The position numbers and the translations under genes are program-made. A stretch of DNA of 64,000 nucleotides from NCBI RefSeq assembly GCF_002775205.1, contig NC_036443.1:15325373-15389372 (forward strand), read 5' to 3'. A model generated the notes under the pieces. It was given only the letters and a program-made list of their open reading frames with translations. It was not told the origin of the DNA and searched no databases. Numbering within the stretch: the stretch's first letter is position 1; each line of letters begins with the position of its first letter. Origin of the DNA: Xiphophorus maculatus. Its lineage: Eukaryota; Chordata; Actinopteri; Cyprinodontiformes; Poeciliidae. Positions 38,521 to 49,400 of this stretch are shown here, piece by piece.

Positions 38521-39500
38521 AAATGTTTGACATTGATTTCAAATTCCAAATACAGATTTCAAATGTGGATTTGTAAAAACAAAACAACAAAAAAAACTGT
38601 GCAAAGAGCGTATAATTTTCCTTCTGTTTTATAATTGAAGGAAATCTGTGTTGGTTTGTTGCTACGTTTTAAAAGAATACGTGTTTTACCTTAACCAGTT
38701 GCGGTGGTCATAGGTAAAAATTCAATCAAGGCATATATTTTGGGTAATTCCTAAATGAGAAAGTCTGCACCAAAGACCTTGTGGTTGTGTTTAAGTTTAA
38801 TTTCTCTTTTTCTCCCACTGAACTTACACCACCACAAACATGCTGGAGCATTTTGACCTTCCAGACTTTAGGTCATCTTTCCATGTGACCGCTAGTGTTA
38901 GCTCATCAGGTGCATGCTGTTCACACTAATATCTGTGTGTTTGTTATTTTCTCTTCATGCATTTCCCTTCATTGTTTTCCGTCTTCTGTTTGGGAGGCAG
39001 CGTTTGTGTGTGCAGCTGAGTTTGAAGAATTTCCCATTTCCTCTCTCAGACAAACGTTCATTTCAGGTTTGATTTAAGGGGGAAAAGCGTTGTCTGCTTT
39101 TGTGCTGTAGGCTTCATGATAGAAGCTGTTGTAATACAACAGCATTTATTCTCAGAGGGGAAAAAAAAACAACATTTAATCTAAAGAAGAGGAAAGTTTG
39201 TGTGTGGTGAGGTGCAGCAGTGTGTGATGAGGTGCCCGACACATCCAACCACCGCAACCGCACAGTCATTCAGATGGAATGAGAGATCTGCCTCCCTGAA
39301 TTAGAGCCATGCAGATGAGAGGAAGAGATGACAGTGGTTGTTTTCCCCTGGGTCACGTGGGTGTAGCTTTGGACAGAATGGCGACAAACAGAAGCTAAGT
39401 ATAAAGTCTGTACGCCTGCGGTGGGAGATTTCCCTTCACTGAGATCTCTGAAACATTTCAGCGATGATAAAAAATAGCAATAGGTATTTTGTTCCATATA
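38521..39500. other. Presumed acvrl1 intron DNA, no feature seen
   Basis: Lies between the inferred non-coding exon 1 and coding exon 1 of acvrl1. No exon with domain support. Confidence 0.4.
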
Positions 39501-39504
39501 ACAC

Positions 39505-39749
39505 AGTAGGAGTGTAACAGGTGAACCTTTTATGGATGCAAACTCGACTAAAAACCCACCTGTTTAGGATTGTATTTGAAACGTAATCAATTACAAATTT
39601 ATTGATGGAACCTGACTTAATGTCGTGTTTTGATTGTTGATTCTATGTTGCATTGTGTTTCTGTGTTTGATATGATGTAAAGCACTTTGAAATGTCTTGC
39701 TGCTGAAATGTGCTATACAAATAAAATTTGATTGATTGATTGATTGATA
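39505..39749 (+). mobile_element. LINE/SINE 3' tail with (TTGA)n
   Basis: The run GTAAAGCACTTTGAAATGTC, GCTGAAATGTGCTATACAAA, then ATAAAATTTGATTGATTGAT is the characteristic 3' end of a CR1/L2-type (Maui-like) element common in fish, ending in TTGA repeats. Only the 3' terminal few hundred bases are present, as expected of a 5'-truncated copy. Confidence 0.7.
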
Positions 39750-40324
39750 GCTAGCTCTTCAAGTCGACTATTTAAATCAAGAATTAGTCCAGTTTGCGTG
39801 TGGCATTTGTGTTTAGGCCAACCATCAGATTTACTTTCTTGGTTGAGGTTACATTTTTAAAAAGCTGCATGATTCAGGAAGCACTTTGTGCCGGGTGATA
39901 AGACAAGGCGGTTGTGGTTTTAACATGTTCTGTACTTCGAGTTCAACCCTGACAAAAGCGGCGTCTCAAGCTAGAGGTTGCTATACACTGCTATCAGATT
40001 GTTCTGGATTCAGAGGAGATGTGAGACACCAGTTCGCCCTTTGCTTCTCAGAAGAACCTCCTTTTATGGTCTGTTTTCATCAGGAAGTTCAGCTCAACTT
40101 GCAGGAACTGTGCAATTTAAGAGAGAGAAGGGAAAAAAAACAATTAGAAATTTCAGAGCACCAAAAAAAAAGTTCCAATGAAACTAGGTGTTTGTCTGGT
40201 TTCTGTTCTGTCACATCGCACGCTGCCTTTGAAATGCAACAAGATGACTTCCTGCAGTCTGGACTTGGATTTTTTTTCAAGCAGATGCATCTAAACTAAA
40301 GGAGGATATCCAAAGGCTTGGGCT

Positions 40325-40560
40325 GAAGTTCACTGGTTCCACTGCCAGATGTGTTGAGATCTCTTATATCTTCCTACCAACAATTGTTTTGTTCTTGCCA
40401 TTCTTCTGCAAAATCCTGATATTTAGACCACACAACTAATAGCTGTCCAATCAGCAGATTCTCCCATATGAGCGGAGGATGTCTGCAGCTCCTCCAGAGT
40501 TACCAAAGGGCCTCCTGGATGCCACTCTGAGTAATGCCACTAAAATTCACAATATGTCAC
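40325..40560 (-). mobile_element. Tc1-like transposase fragment
   Basis: Minus-oriented fragment. On + the phrases TTGCCATTCTTCTGCAAAAT, CTAATAGCTGTCCAATCAG, AGATTCTCCCATATGAGC and CTCCTCCAGAGTTACCAAAG correspond to the Tc1-like family seen at 34840, but non-adjacent parts are joined by deletion. Confidence 0.65.
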
Positions 40561-40828
40561 GTCACAGAAAATGTTCTTAAAACATCAGTTAACTGGGACA
40601 AGACTTGAACTCATTTGCTGAAGTTGTCTATTTTTCACAAAACAAAAAACATGATGGTTCTGTTAAATTCACGCATGTAGCTCCACTGCTCCTCTTTCTG
40701 AACTCACATAATGCCGTTAAAGGTCAGCTAAATGCTGCCGCTTGTATGCCAGTAGTCAATGGGCCGGTGGCAGGGAACACAGACAATCATCTACACACAC
40801 ATCAAAGGGCAATTTTTAAATTTAGCAA

Positions 40829-40866
40829 TAAAACTAACAGCTAACAGGCATTAGCTGTTAGTTTTA
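40829..40866. repeat. Perfect hairpin, 16-bp arms, 6-bp loop
   Basis: Arms 40829-40844 and 40851-40866 are exact reverse complements (core AACTAACAGCTAA / TTAGCTGTTAGTT), with loop CAGGCA. Confidence 0.93.
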
Positions 40867-41494
40867 GCGCAAGGAAATCCATGAAAGCACATGCATATCA
40901 CGCAAACTAGAGACAGAAAGGAACTGACGCCAGATCTTGTTAACCAAACCACCACAAAGGCAGGTTTGTATATCTTGGCAGGTGTTAAAATGCTTCTCAG
41001 TATGTTGGCCTTTATAAACTTGGGTTTGAGATTTAAAAAGGTCATGCTTAAACCCATTATTCCTAAATAAATGCTTACTGAAGCAGAGGCGCCAGAGAGC
41101 CAGTGGACCATTTATACTAATTTCTTCAATCAAAACCTTCCTCCTTTAGGAGGTATTTGTAACTCTCGGTTTGCTACATCTACATTTAGTGTAAAAAAAA
41201 CATGCTTTAAATCTTCATAAAAGCATGAAGAAACACTTGAGAGCTTGCTGGTTCTCAAGTGTTTTGAGAACTTGCTGATTTCAACACAAGATCAGCAGTA
41301 ATGATATCAGAATTGTGGAGGTGAACAAGCCTTTTTTATTAATTTATCAATTTTATAAACTAGATGACAAACACCTGTTTCATTCATCAAAATGCACTGG
41401 TCTAGTGGCGGTGGTCTGCATCCGTTCTGTTTTACACCTTTCTCCTTTTAGCTCCTTCCTTTTTTAGATTTCACGAAACAGTGTGCTACAGACA

Positions 41495-41660
41495 TTAACT
41501 TGTTGAACTGGTTAAAAGACGCTTTTATGTTAGATATTCTTGGACGCCTATGTGCTTTCATTTAAGCCCTTTTATTGGAGCTCTTGCTATATGTTTAGGA
41601 TCTCCGACCCCCTGCAATGTGAATTTCTTCTCTAGTCTTTAGAACCTCTGTCACAGGGGT
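41495..41660 (-). mobile_element. Short Tc1-like fragment
   Basis: GGAGCTCTTGCTATATGTTT followed by AGGATCTCCGACCCCCTGCA matches the reverse complement of one stretch of the Tc1-like transposase gene. Its limits are approximate. Confidence 0.45.
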
Positions 41661-43416
41661 GTCCTAAGTGAGGCCCAGGTACCGATTGCAGCCCAGGTCT
41701 TAGATTCATCATTTTCAACTTAAGAATCATACAAATCTGACCAGCTGGGGCTGGTGGTTAATGCAGATTGAGACGTTTTATTTTTAATTAGATTAAAGTT
41801 ATTACAGACAGATTAAAATATTCTTATTTACTAAATGTTGTTCATATATGAAATTATTCTTTATTCATTCTCTTTGAAGTCACTATCAAATAGAATTTTT
41901 GTACAGGAAAAAACTCTGGTGCACTCAAATCTGCTTTTATTTTTATTCGTTTATTGAACTTTGCTAAAGAAACCAAGTTGTTTTTTTTAAATGAGAGTAA
42001 CCCAAATACTGGTGTTGTTGCTGAGAATAGAACAAATCGCAAATCAGTTGAGCCCAGATTAATTAAACATTAATCTTGAGTTGTGGTCCTTCTCAGGAGT
42101 AGGCATCTCACCTGAAATTTTTTGAAAATCAGTATCCTTACTCTTCCACTTTACTGATATGTACTACTTTGTGAGGGTGTATATTATAAAGTTTGTTGCG
42201 TTTGTAAGTCAGTAAATGACCCAAGCAGAGGAACTGACTGTGGCAAATCCAGGGTGTATAGTAAGAAACAACAGAAGGCCTTATAATATATAATTTGAGA
42301 ATCCAGTAAGGAACAAATAAAAACCAAAAGCTTAAATACTGAGGCATGTGTGGAACATGACAAAGGAAACGGTTTGCTTAATTGGAAGAAACTAATTAAA
42401 ACAAAGGAAGGTGAACTAAGACTCAAAAGAATTAACAAGCCAAAAGGGAAAAGGCCTGAAACTAACATAAGGGAATAAATCAAAATGCATAGACAAAAGT
42501 AGGAAAGATATATTGATAATAAAATAAGAAACTAAACACAAACAATTTATGTTATGTTAGGGCAAAACCCTAGCACAATAATAAACAAATGAATTTGGCA
42601 AGACATTTTCTAGCCAAAGGTCTAGGAAAAAAAACACAAAAGAAAACCAAAACACAAACATCTGTGGATCATTTTGTAGAAAAGATATAAGCAATACAAA
42701 TATTGTTGCAACATTCTGTTTTGTGGTTGTCATATTTTGAAAAATAATTGGAATCTCGCTAAAGTCATTTAGTTGATGTAAATGAAAATAGCTAAAAACA
42801 AAATACGAGTGAATTAAAGTTGAATTATATCCACTGATACTGTTGAAAGATGTTGCTTCGCTTTTTAATAAAAGCTTAATTCCGAGCTCTCTTAAGTTAT
42901 GACTGTGTATCGCAGTCCTCTCACTTTGCGTGACTGCCAGCACCATGGCCCTAAACAATGAGCAGATCCGAGTCTCGCCGGCCAGCCGGGTGGGGCCACT
43001 CAATGGCAGGAAGCATAGCCATCAATATTTACTCTGTGAGCAGGCTAGCTGTGGAGTCGTCAGGCCTGGAGCCCGTGTAGCACAACGCCACAAGCAGTCC
43101 AAGAACACACAAACACAAACACACTCAAGGGCCTTTTCAGCCCGCTTCCCCTTAAGCCCCCTTTTTTTTTCCCACCCAGTGCAATTAAACACAGTCAGAC
43201 AGGCTGGATCCTCTGGTTGTTGTTTTTGACCTCATAGCTTCCTTTAGGGCCTCGACTTCAGCCACCGCTCTGCTCCTCATGGACACAACTATTAAGTTAC
43301 CATCTGTAAACTGAAATCAAGCCGCAGCTGAGCTTCTCTGGGTCACTTCTCCCTTTCTAAGTATAAAAAAAGAAAAAAAAACTTCTGCTAACACTGTTTC
43401 TCTTTTATTTCCTCAG
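41661..43416. other. Presumed acvrl1 5' intron DNA ending at a strong splice acceptor
   Basis: AT-rich until about 42880, then more GC-rich, ending in the pyrimidine tract and CAG before coding exon 1. Open frames here lack splice or domain support. Confidence 0.45.
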
Positions 43417-46400
43417 TGATGGGAAGATCTGTTCTGCTCACGGTTCTGTTAGCAGGAGTTTTTCTCTTGACTTCCACCATTCATGCAGGTGAGTTAAATA
43501 TAAAGTTGTTGCTGTTTTTTGCTTTCCTCGTGAAGCGTTCACTTGTTTTATTCTGCCGAAGTTCTGTTCAGTCCCCTGAAATGAAACTGTCTGTGTCCAA
43601 CCAACAAGCTTAAACAGGTCCACTGTTTACTAGCTTCGTGACATGATGAGCAATCAAAGTAAATGAGAGGCAGAAGATTTTCTCCACCCACTTCAAGAGG
43701 AAAGTTTCTTATATGCTCGACTGTTTTCCTTTTAGTTTTAAATTGCCTCTGGCAGTTTAAACAAAGTTGCATTCCTGCAGAGCTTTGCAGCTCATAAGGG
43801 GATATTTCTGTCACTCTGTGCACAATATGGGTGAATTTTAATGTATTGTAATATTATCAAGAAGTTAAAACATGTTATTAGTTTATTTCAAAACATGAAA
43901 CTGAAAATATTAACTAAACATTGAAGGATGTATCTTAAGTTTTGTTTTTTGGTCAGCTTTGATGATTGTAGCTTACAGCTAATGAAGATTTTTTTTTTGT
44001 CATAAAATGACAGAATTTTTTATAGAGATATCAGCTATTATAGACAGAGAACACCACTGACTTCACAGTTGCCAAGCGGAGAGTCACTGACACTGTCAAC
44101 AAGGAGTAGCAGCCAAGAACAGTCCAGCTGACTCTTCACAGAAGTCTGCATACAAACATGTTGATGGAAGGTTGAGTGGAAGGAAAAAAGCATTGCAGGA
44201 AAAAGTGCATAAGCAAAGGAGACAAGAGTTTAGGGGAGTGGCTGGAGTCGGTACTTCAAGAGCCACCCTAGAAAGATGAGATTCATTCAGGGACAAGTCG
44301 CATTTCTTGCAAAAAGTCACTCCGGAACCAGGACAATTTCAGTAGCTTCCTGCATTGGCTAAAAAGAACAAAGACCGGACCGTGACTGAGTATTTTAAAA
44401 ACTTATTTTTAGATGAGAGTAAATGTTTCATTCAATTTGGAAGTCAAGGTCCCGGTATCTGGAGGAAGAGTGGGAAGTCACAGATTACTACAGTAGTTGC
44501 TTGAGGTTCGGTGTTATTTGGGCCATATCATCTCCTGGTGTTGGACCATGTAGTGTTGTTGAGTCCAAAGTCATTGCAGCCTCCAACCAAGAAATTTTAG
44601 AACACTTCATCCACCACTCTGCTGATAAGCTTTATGAAGACGCAAATTTCAGTTTCCTTTGGTTCTTGTCACCTACTCACACTTCCAAAGTGCCTGGAGA
44701 TGATGACACTGTCTGAGGCCACTGACCTGACCGGAACCCCAAAGCAAAATGTCCAGAGGAAGATGAGAGACACCAACAAGATGCAGACTGCTATCAGAGC
44801 AGCCCGGGCTTTGATTTTACTTCAGCAAAACCACAAACTGATCACCAACATGCCACGCTGCACTGATGCAGTGATACAAATATTCTATATTCTATATAGT
44901 ACATGGAAAATGTTGGTTTTTCTTTACTCGTATCATAATCATCAAACTAAACAGAAATGGAAAATTTAGAATGCATTACTTTGTGTGAATGATATATAAG
45001 TTTCACTTTTAAATTGCATTTCTGAAAAAAGTAATTTTTTGATGAATTACCTAAAGTACCTGTGGAGAACTTCAACTTTTAAGTTTTTAACACTATATCC
45101 CATGAGTTCAGATCATCGTCAGGTATTACATGGAATCTTTAAAGGCCTAATAGCAAACTGAGGCTTACATTTTGGGTTGTGTTGTCTCATTTTTGACAAT
45201 ATTGTCATTTGAAACCAAAATGGCCCCTCCCAATGAACGACCACAAGGTGGCTGTTGACGTGCCATCATGTGGCAGCACAGGAAATGCGGCTAACTTATA
45301 ATTTGTGTTCTCCTAAAAGGAAATCATTTCTGACCTCCCGCCTATGATTCTTACCTCACCGTTATGTGACGCGTTTTAGATTTAAATTAATTTCTATTTT
45401 ATATTTTGTTCTTGTGCCTCAGAGAACCAGGATGGCAGTGAAGAAGGGAAGCTGCTGTGCAAATGTGAGAACCCAAAGAACCCAAGCATTTGCAGCAACG
45501 AGACGTGCAGAGGAAACTACTGTTTCTACTCCTGGGTGCTAAACAAGGACGCAGAAGCAGAAAGCTCTGTCACTGAGACATGGGGATGTTTCCCAGAACA
45601 ACACTTCAGAGAGCAGTGCTTTGGATCCTTCCCCGGCTTTTTTGTCCAGTGCTGCCAGACGGACAAGTGCAACACCCTGATCACACCGCCTCCAAATATT
45701 AGTCTGTACCTATAGTCATACTTTTGCAATATTTATATATCGTAGAAAGGTATTACTAAACTTAATGGATCTGAGTGATTAGCTTCCATGAGGTAACTTT
45801 GGTCAACTTGCATGGGTTAGTGGCAAGCAAGTCTTCTCTAGAGGCTGTAATTGCTTCCCCCTGGTGGCGAGTTACAGCAAATAAGTACTTCAAGACTCAT
45901 CAGTAGTTATATCTCAGCACATTAGAACTTCATTGAAAAGTTAAATTATTTCATTTTATAAAAGGACTGTGCATAAAACTGTGCATGTGCAAAGTAATTC
46001 TGCTAATACGTAAAGAATAAAAAAAAATGAATTTCACATATTATTGAATATTTGCAGCCATTGCTGTGATGTTTCTATAACTTGAATAGACTCCACCTGT
46101 GGTAAACTGCGGACTGAATTGGATTTGGAAAGGCACGCACCTTTCTACGTTGGCTGTAATTATCAGAAGGAACAAAAATAAAAGCTTGAAATATATCACT
46201 CTGTTATTAATCAGTGTATTATGAAATAGTTTTTTAGCTAAATTACTGAAATGAGTTTTTCAGAGGATTCGTGACTGAATCATTTGTATCTGTCCAGATG
46301 GGGAGCCGACAACAGTTCCTCCCCCAGAGTACCCACATCCCAAACTGTGGATCGCTGTGGCTCTGCTGCTGCTATTCACGTCTGTAAGCGTGTGTGGTTT

Positions 46401-49400
46401 TCTGCTGTTTCTGCGATTTCGACGTGCGCCCAGCAAACTGAAAGACCCCGAAGATCATGGCCTCACGGTCAAAGTCCCCACCGGAAATGACCCCACATAC
46501 GGTGTAAGCAACACCTCGTACCTTCCAATGAGACAGAGTAGAATGACTATTTTAGCTCTTAAATATATCTGCGTCTCTTGTTTTTTTAGGAAATTTTTGA
46601 TGAGTTTTGTACTTCAGGAAGTGGGACAGGCCTTCCATATCTGGTCCAAAGAACTATGGCGAGACAAATCTCTCTTGTTGAATGTGTTGGTCAGTTTTAT
46701 TTCAGTTTATTTCTTGTTCTCTTTCTCTCTTTTGCGGTAACCCTGATTAACTCTGTCTTTTCCTATCCAGGTAAAGGCAGATATGGTGAGGTGTGGAGGG
46801 GCACATGGATGGGGGAGAGTGTGGCTGTCAAGATTTTCTCCTCCAGGGACGAGCAGTCCTGGTTCAGAGAGACAGAGATCTACAATACAGTGCAGCTGCG
46901 CCATGAGAATATCCTGGGTACGGCAGCTAAAGCTGTGAGAAATAACCTTTCTACATCAAGAAAAACTTTTTTTTTAAGCTACAATATGTGCCTTCCACCG
47001 TTTGTATGGCCACCTAAAACTTTGATACCCATCAAATTAAATGTGAGACTAAAAGAAAACCCAGAAGTCGGTTTCCTGACATCTCTCGTTTTGTCTTTCA
47101 GGTTTCATTGCCTCGGACATGACGTCCAAAAACTCCAGCACCCAGCTGTGGCTCGTCACTCACTTCCATGAGCTGGGTTCGCTCTATGACTTCCTGCAGT
47201 ACAGCAGCCTGGAGCCAGAGAGCTGCTTGAGGATGTGCCTCTCGGTGGCTTGTGGCCTGGTCCACCTCCACACTGAGATAGTCAGCTCCCAGGAGAAGCC
47301 GGCAATCGCCCACCGAGACCTCAAGAGCAGAAACATCCTGGTGAAGAGGAACGGACAGTGCTGCATCGCCGATCTAGGTAAAGTGTGCATGTTGCATCTA
47401 CTTTCAAATTTGTGCTGATTTCACTCATTCATTCAAAGTGAATGATGAAATAATTCATGTTTATTTTATGCACCCCGCCTCCTCAGGCTTGGCTGTGATG
47501 CACTCTCAGTCTCATGACTACCTGGATGTGGGCAACAACCCTCGTGTAGGGACGAAGCGCTACATGGCCCCTGAAGTGCTGGATGAGACGATTCGTGTTG
47601 ATGTCTTTGAGTCTTACAAGCAAACAGACATCTGGGCCCTTGGCTTGGTCTTCTGGGAAATAACGCGCAGGACTGTCGTCAACGGTAAGCCGGCAGTAAG
47701 ACCCTCAACCTAGCAACAGTATCCATATTTTGTCATGTTACAACAACAAATTGCATTATTTGACTGGAATTTTGTATGACAGATTGGGCTGGACTCTAAA
47801 AAGGGTTCTGTGGGTTTTGTGGATTTTAAGCAGATGAGGTGCTTCAAATGTACATATTTAATGATCAATCTGCAGCCAAAAACTGGCGGATCCTTTACAC
47901 CCTTTAGGGGACCACTGTTCTCATTACATGACAAACATGGATAAAAACTTCTTAGATGCTGCAAAAGATATGAGTTCACATTCAAGCAGGAAAATAGACC
48001 TAAATATAGAGCCAGAGTTACAATAAAATGGCCTAGATGAAAGCATTTCAACTTGTTAGAACAGCATAGTCAAAATTCAGAGCTAAATCAAATTAAAAAA
48101 TTGGAACAAAACTTGATCAATTCTGACTGGGCTTTATGCTGCAGAGAGGAATTAGAAAAGATGGCAGTCTCTAGATCTGCAAAGTGGGTGGAGAATAATA
48201 TACCTCAAGGTAGTGAAAGATGGGAGTGGAGACAGGGTGGTGTTAAAAATAAATACATGTAGCACATTTTGGATTTCTATTTCTAAAAGTGCCCCATATG
48301 TTGCATTGTTTTCCTGCCACCTTACTTTGTCCATCTATAACATAAAATCCCAATAAAATCCACAGAGGTATGAGTTTCTCCTAGTGATGTGGAAATAGTC
48401 CAGGGGTGTGAGTACACTTGTCAGGCATTGCAGTAGATTTGTTGTTTTAAAATCTGAGCCAAATAAAATAAAAAGAAATGATTAGTTTCTCCCTATTTGT
48501 CGGAAACACGAAAATGTGTCCTTTCTCACCCTGTTGTTGTTCTGGTAGTATACACACACAAAAGACTGCATCTCATCAGTGGAGCAGTTTTGTTTTTTAT
48601 TTCCTCCTCTGTGTCTGTCTCTTCTCCCCTCTCCCATGATTAGCACTGCAGTAATTATAAACAGTCTTATCTGTTGTCAGCACTCACTGTTACATGGCCC
48701 AGATGCCCATGCACACAAGTTGTCATTGCAAACACATTCCCATGTGCAACCGGTTACACACTGCTGCTGCACACATGGACACAATGTGCAGATGAATACA
48801 TATGTGGGGGAAGGTCTTCACCAGGGAACCGGTATCTCTCCTGCTGTCCTGTTTAGCCAAACATACTTTACAAAAACTCCCACTGCAGCTTATCTCCCGC
48901 AAGCTTATCTTCCTATTTCAAGCCTTTTATGAGAGGAAAAATGCATGTGCTGTAAATTTATGTGGGAATAAATAAATAAGAAGCTGATATAAATTTGAGG
49001 TGGTATGACGTGTGATCTTTCAGTTTGCCAGGGAGTATATTTACTTTCATGAACTGCATTTTCTCTGTCATGGTTGTTATTTTTAAAATGTGTGACTAAG
49101 TTTGTGTTGTTTATTCCTGTCCCACTTTTAGGGATTGTTGAGGAGTATCGACCGCCCTTCTTTGACTTGGTGCCCTCTGATCCTAGCTTTGAGGAGATGA
49201 AGAAGGTGGTGTGTGTGGACCAGCAGAAGCCCAGCCTGCACAACAGGCTCCACTCCCACCCAGTAAGTCCTTCCATTATACACACACAACCAAACACGCA
49301 GCTATATTAAAGAAGCAATTTGCTGGTGTAAGAAGTACCAGGTGAAATTTACACACTGACATGGTAATCTTTCCAAAAATGAAAATATTTCATTTTAATT

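Noticed and set aside
43416..43613. 65-residue unspliced ORF from 43416
   Set aside because: It reads through the GTGAGT donor of acvrl1 coding exon 1; only the first 23 codons are genuine.
44423..44969. ORFs of 97 and 111 residues in acvrl1 intron 1
   Set aside because: They are broken remains of a Tc1-like transposase, frameshifted against each other.
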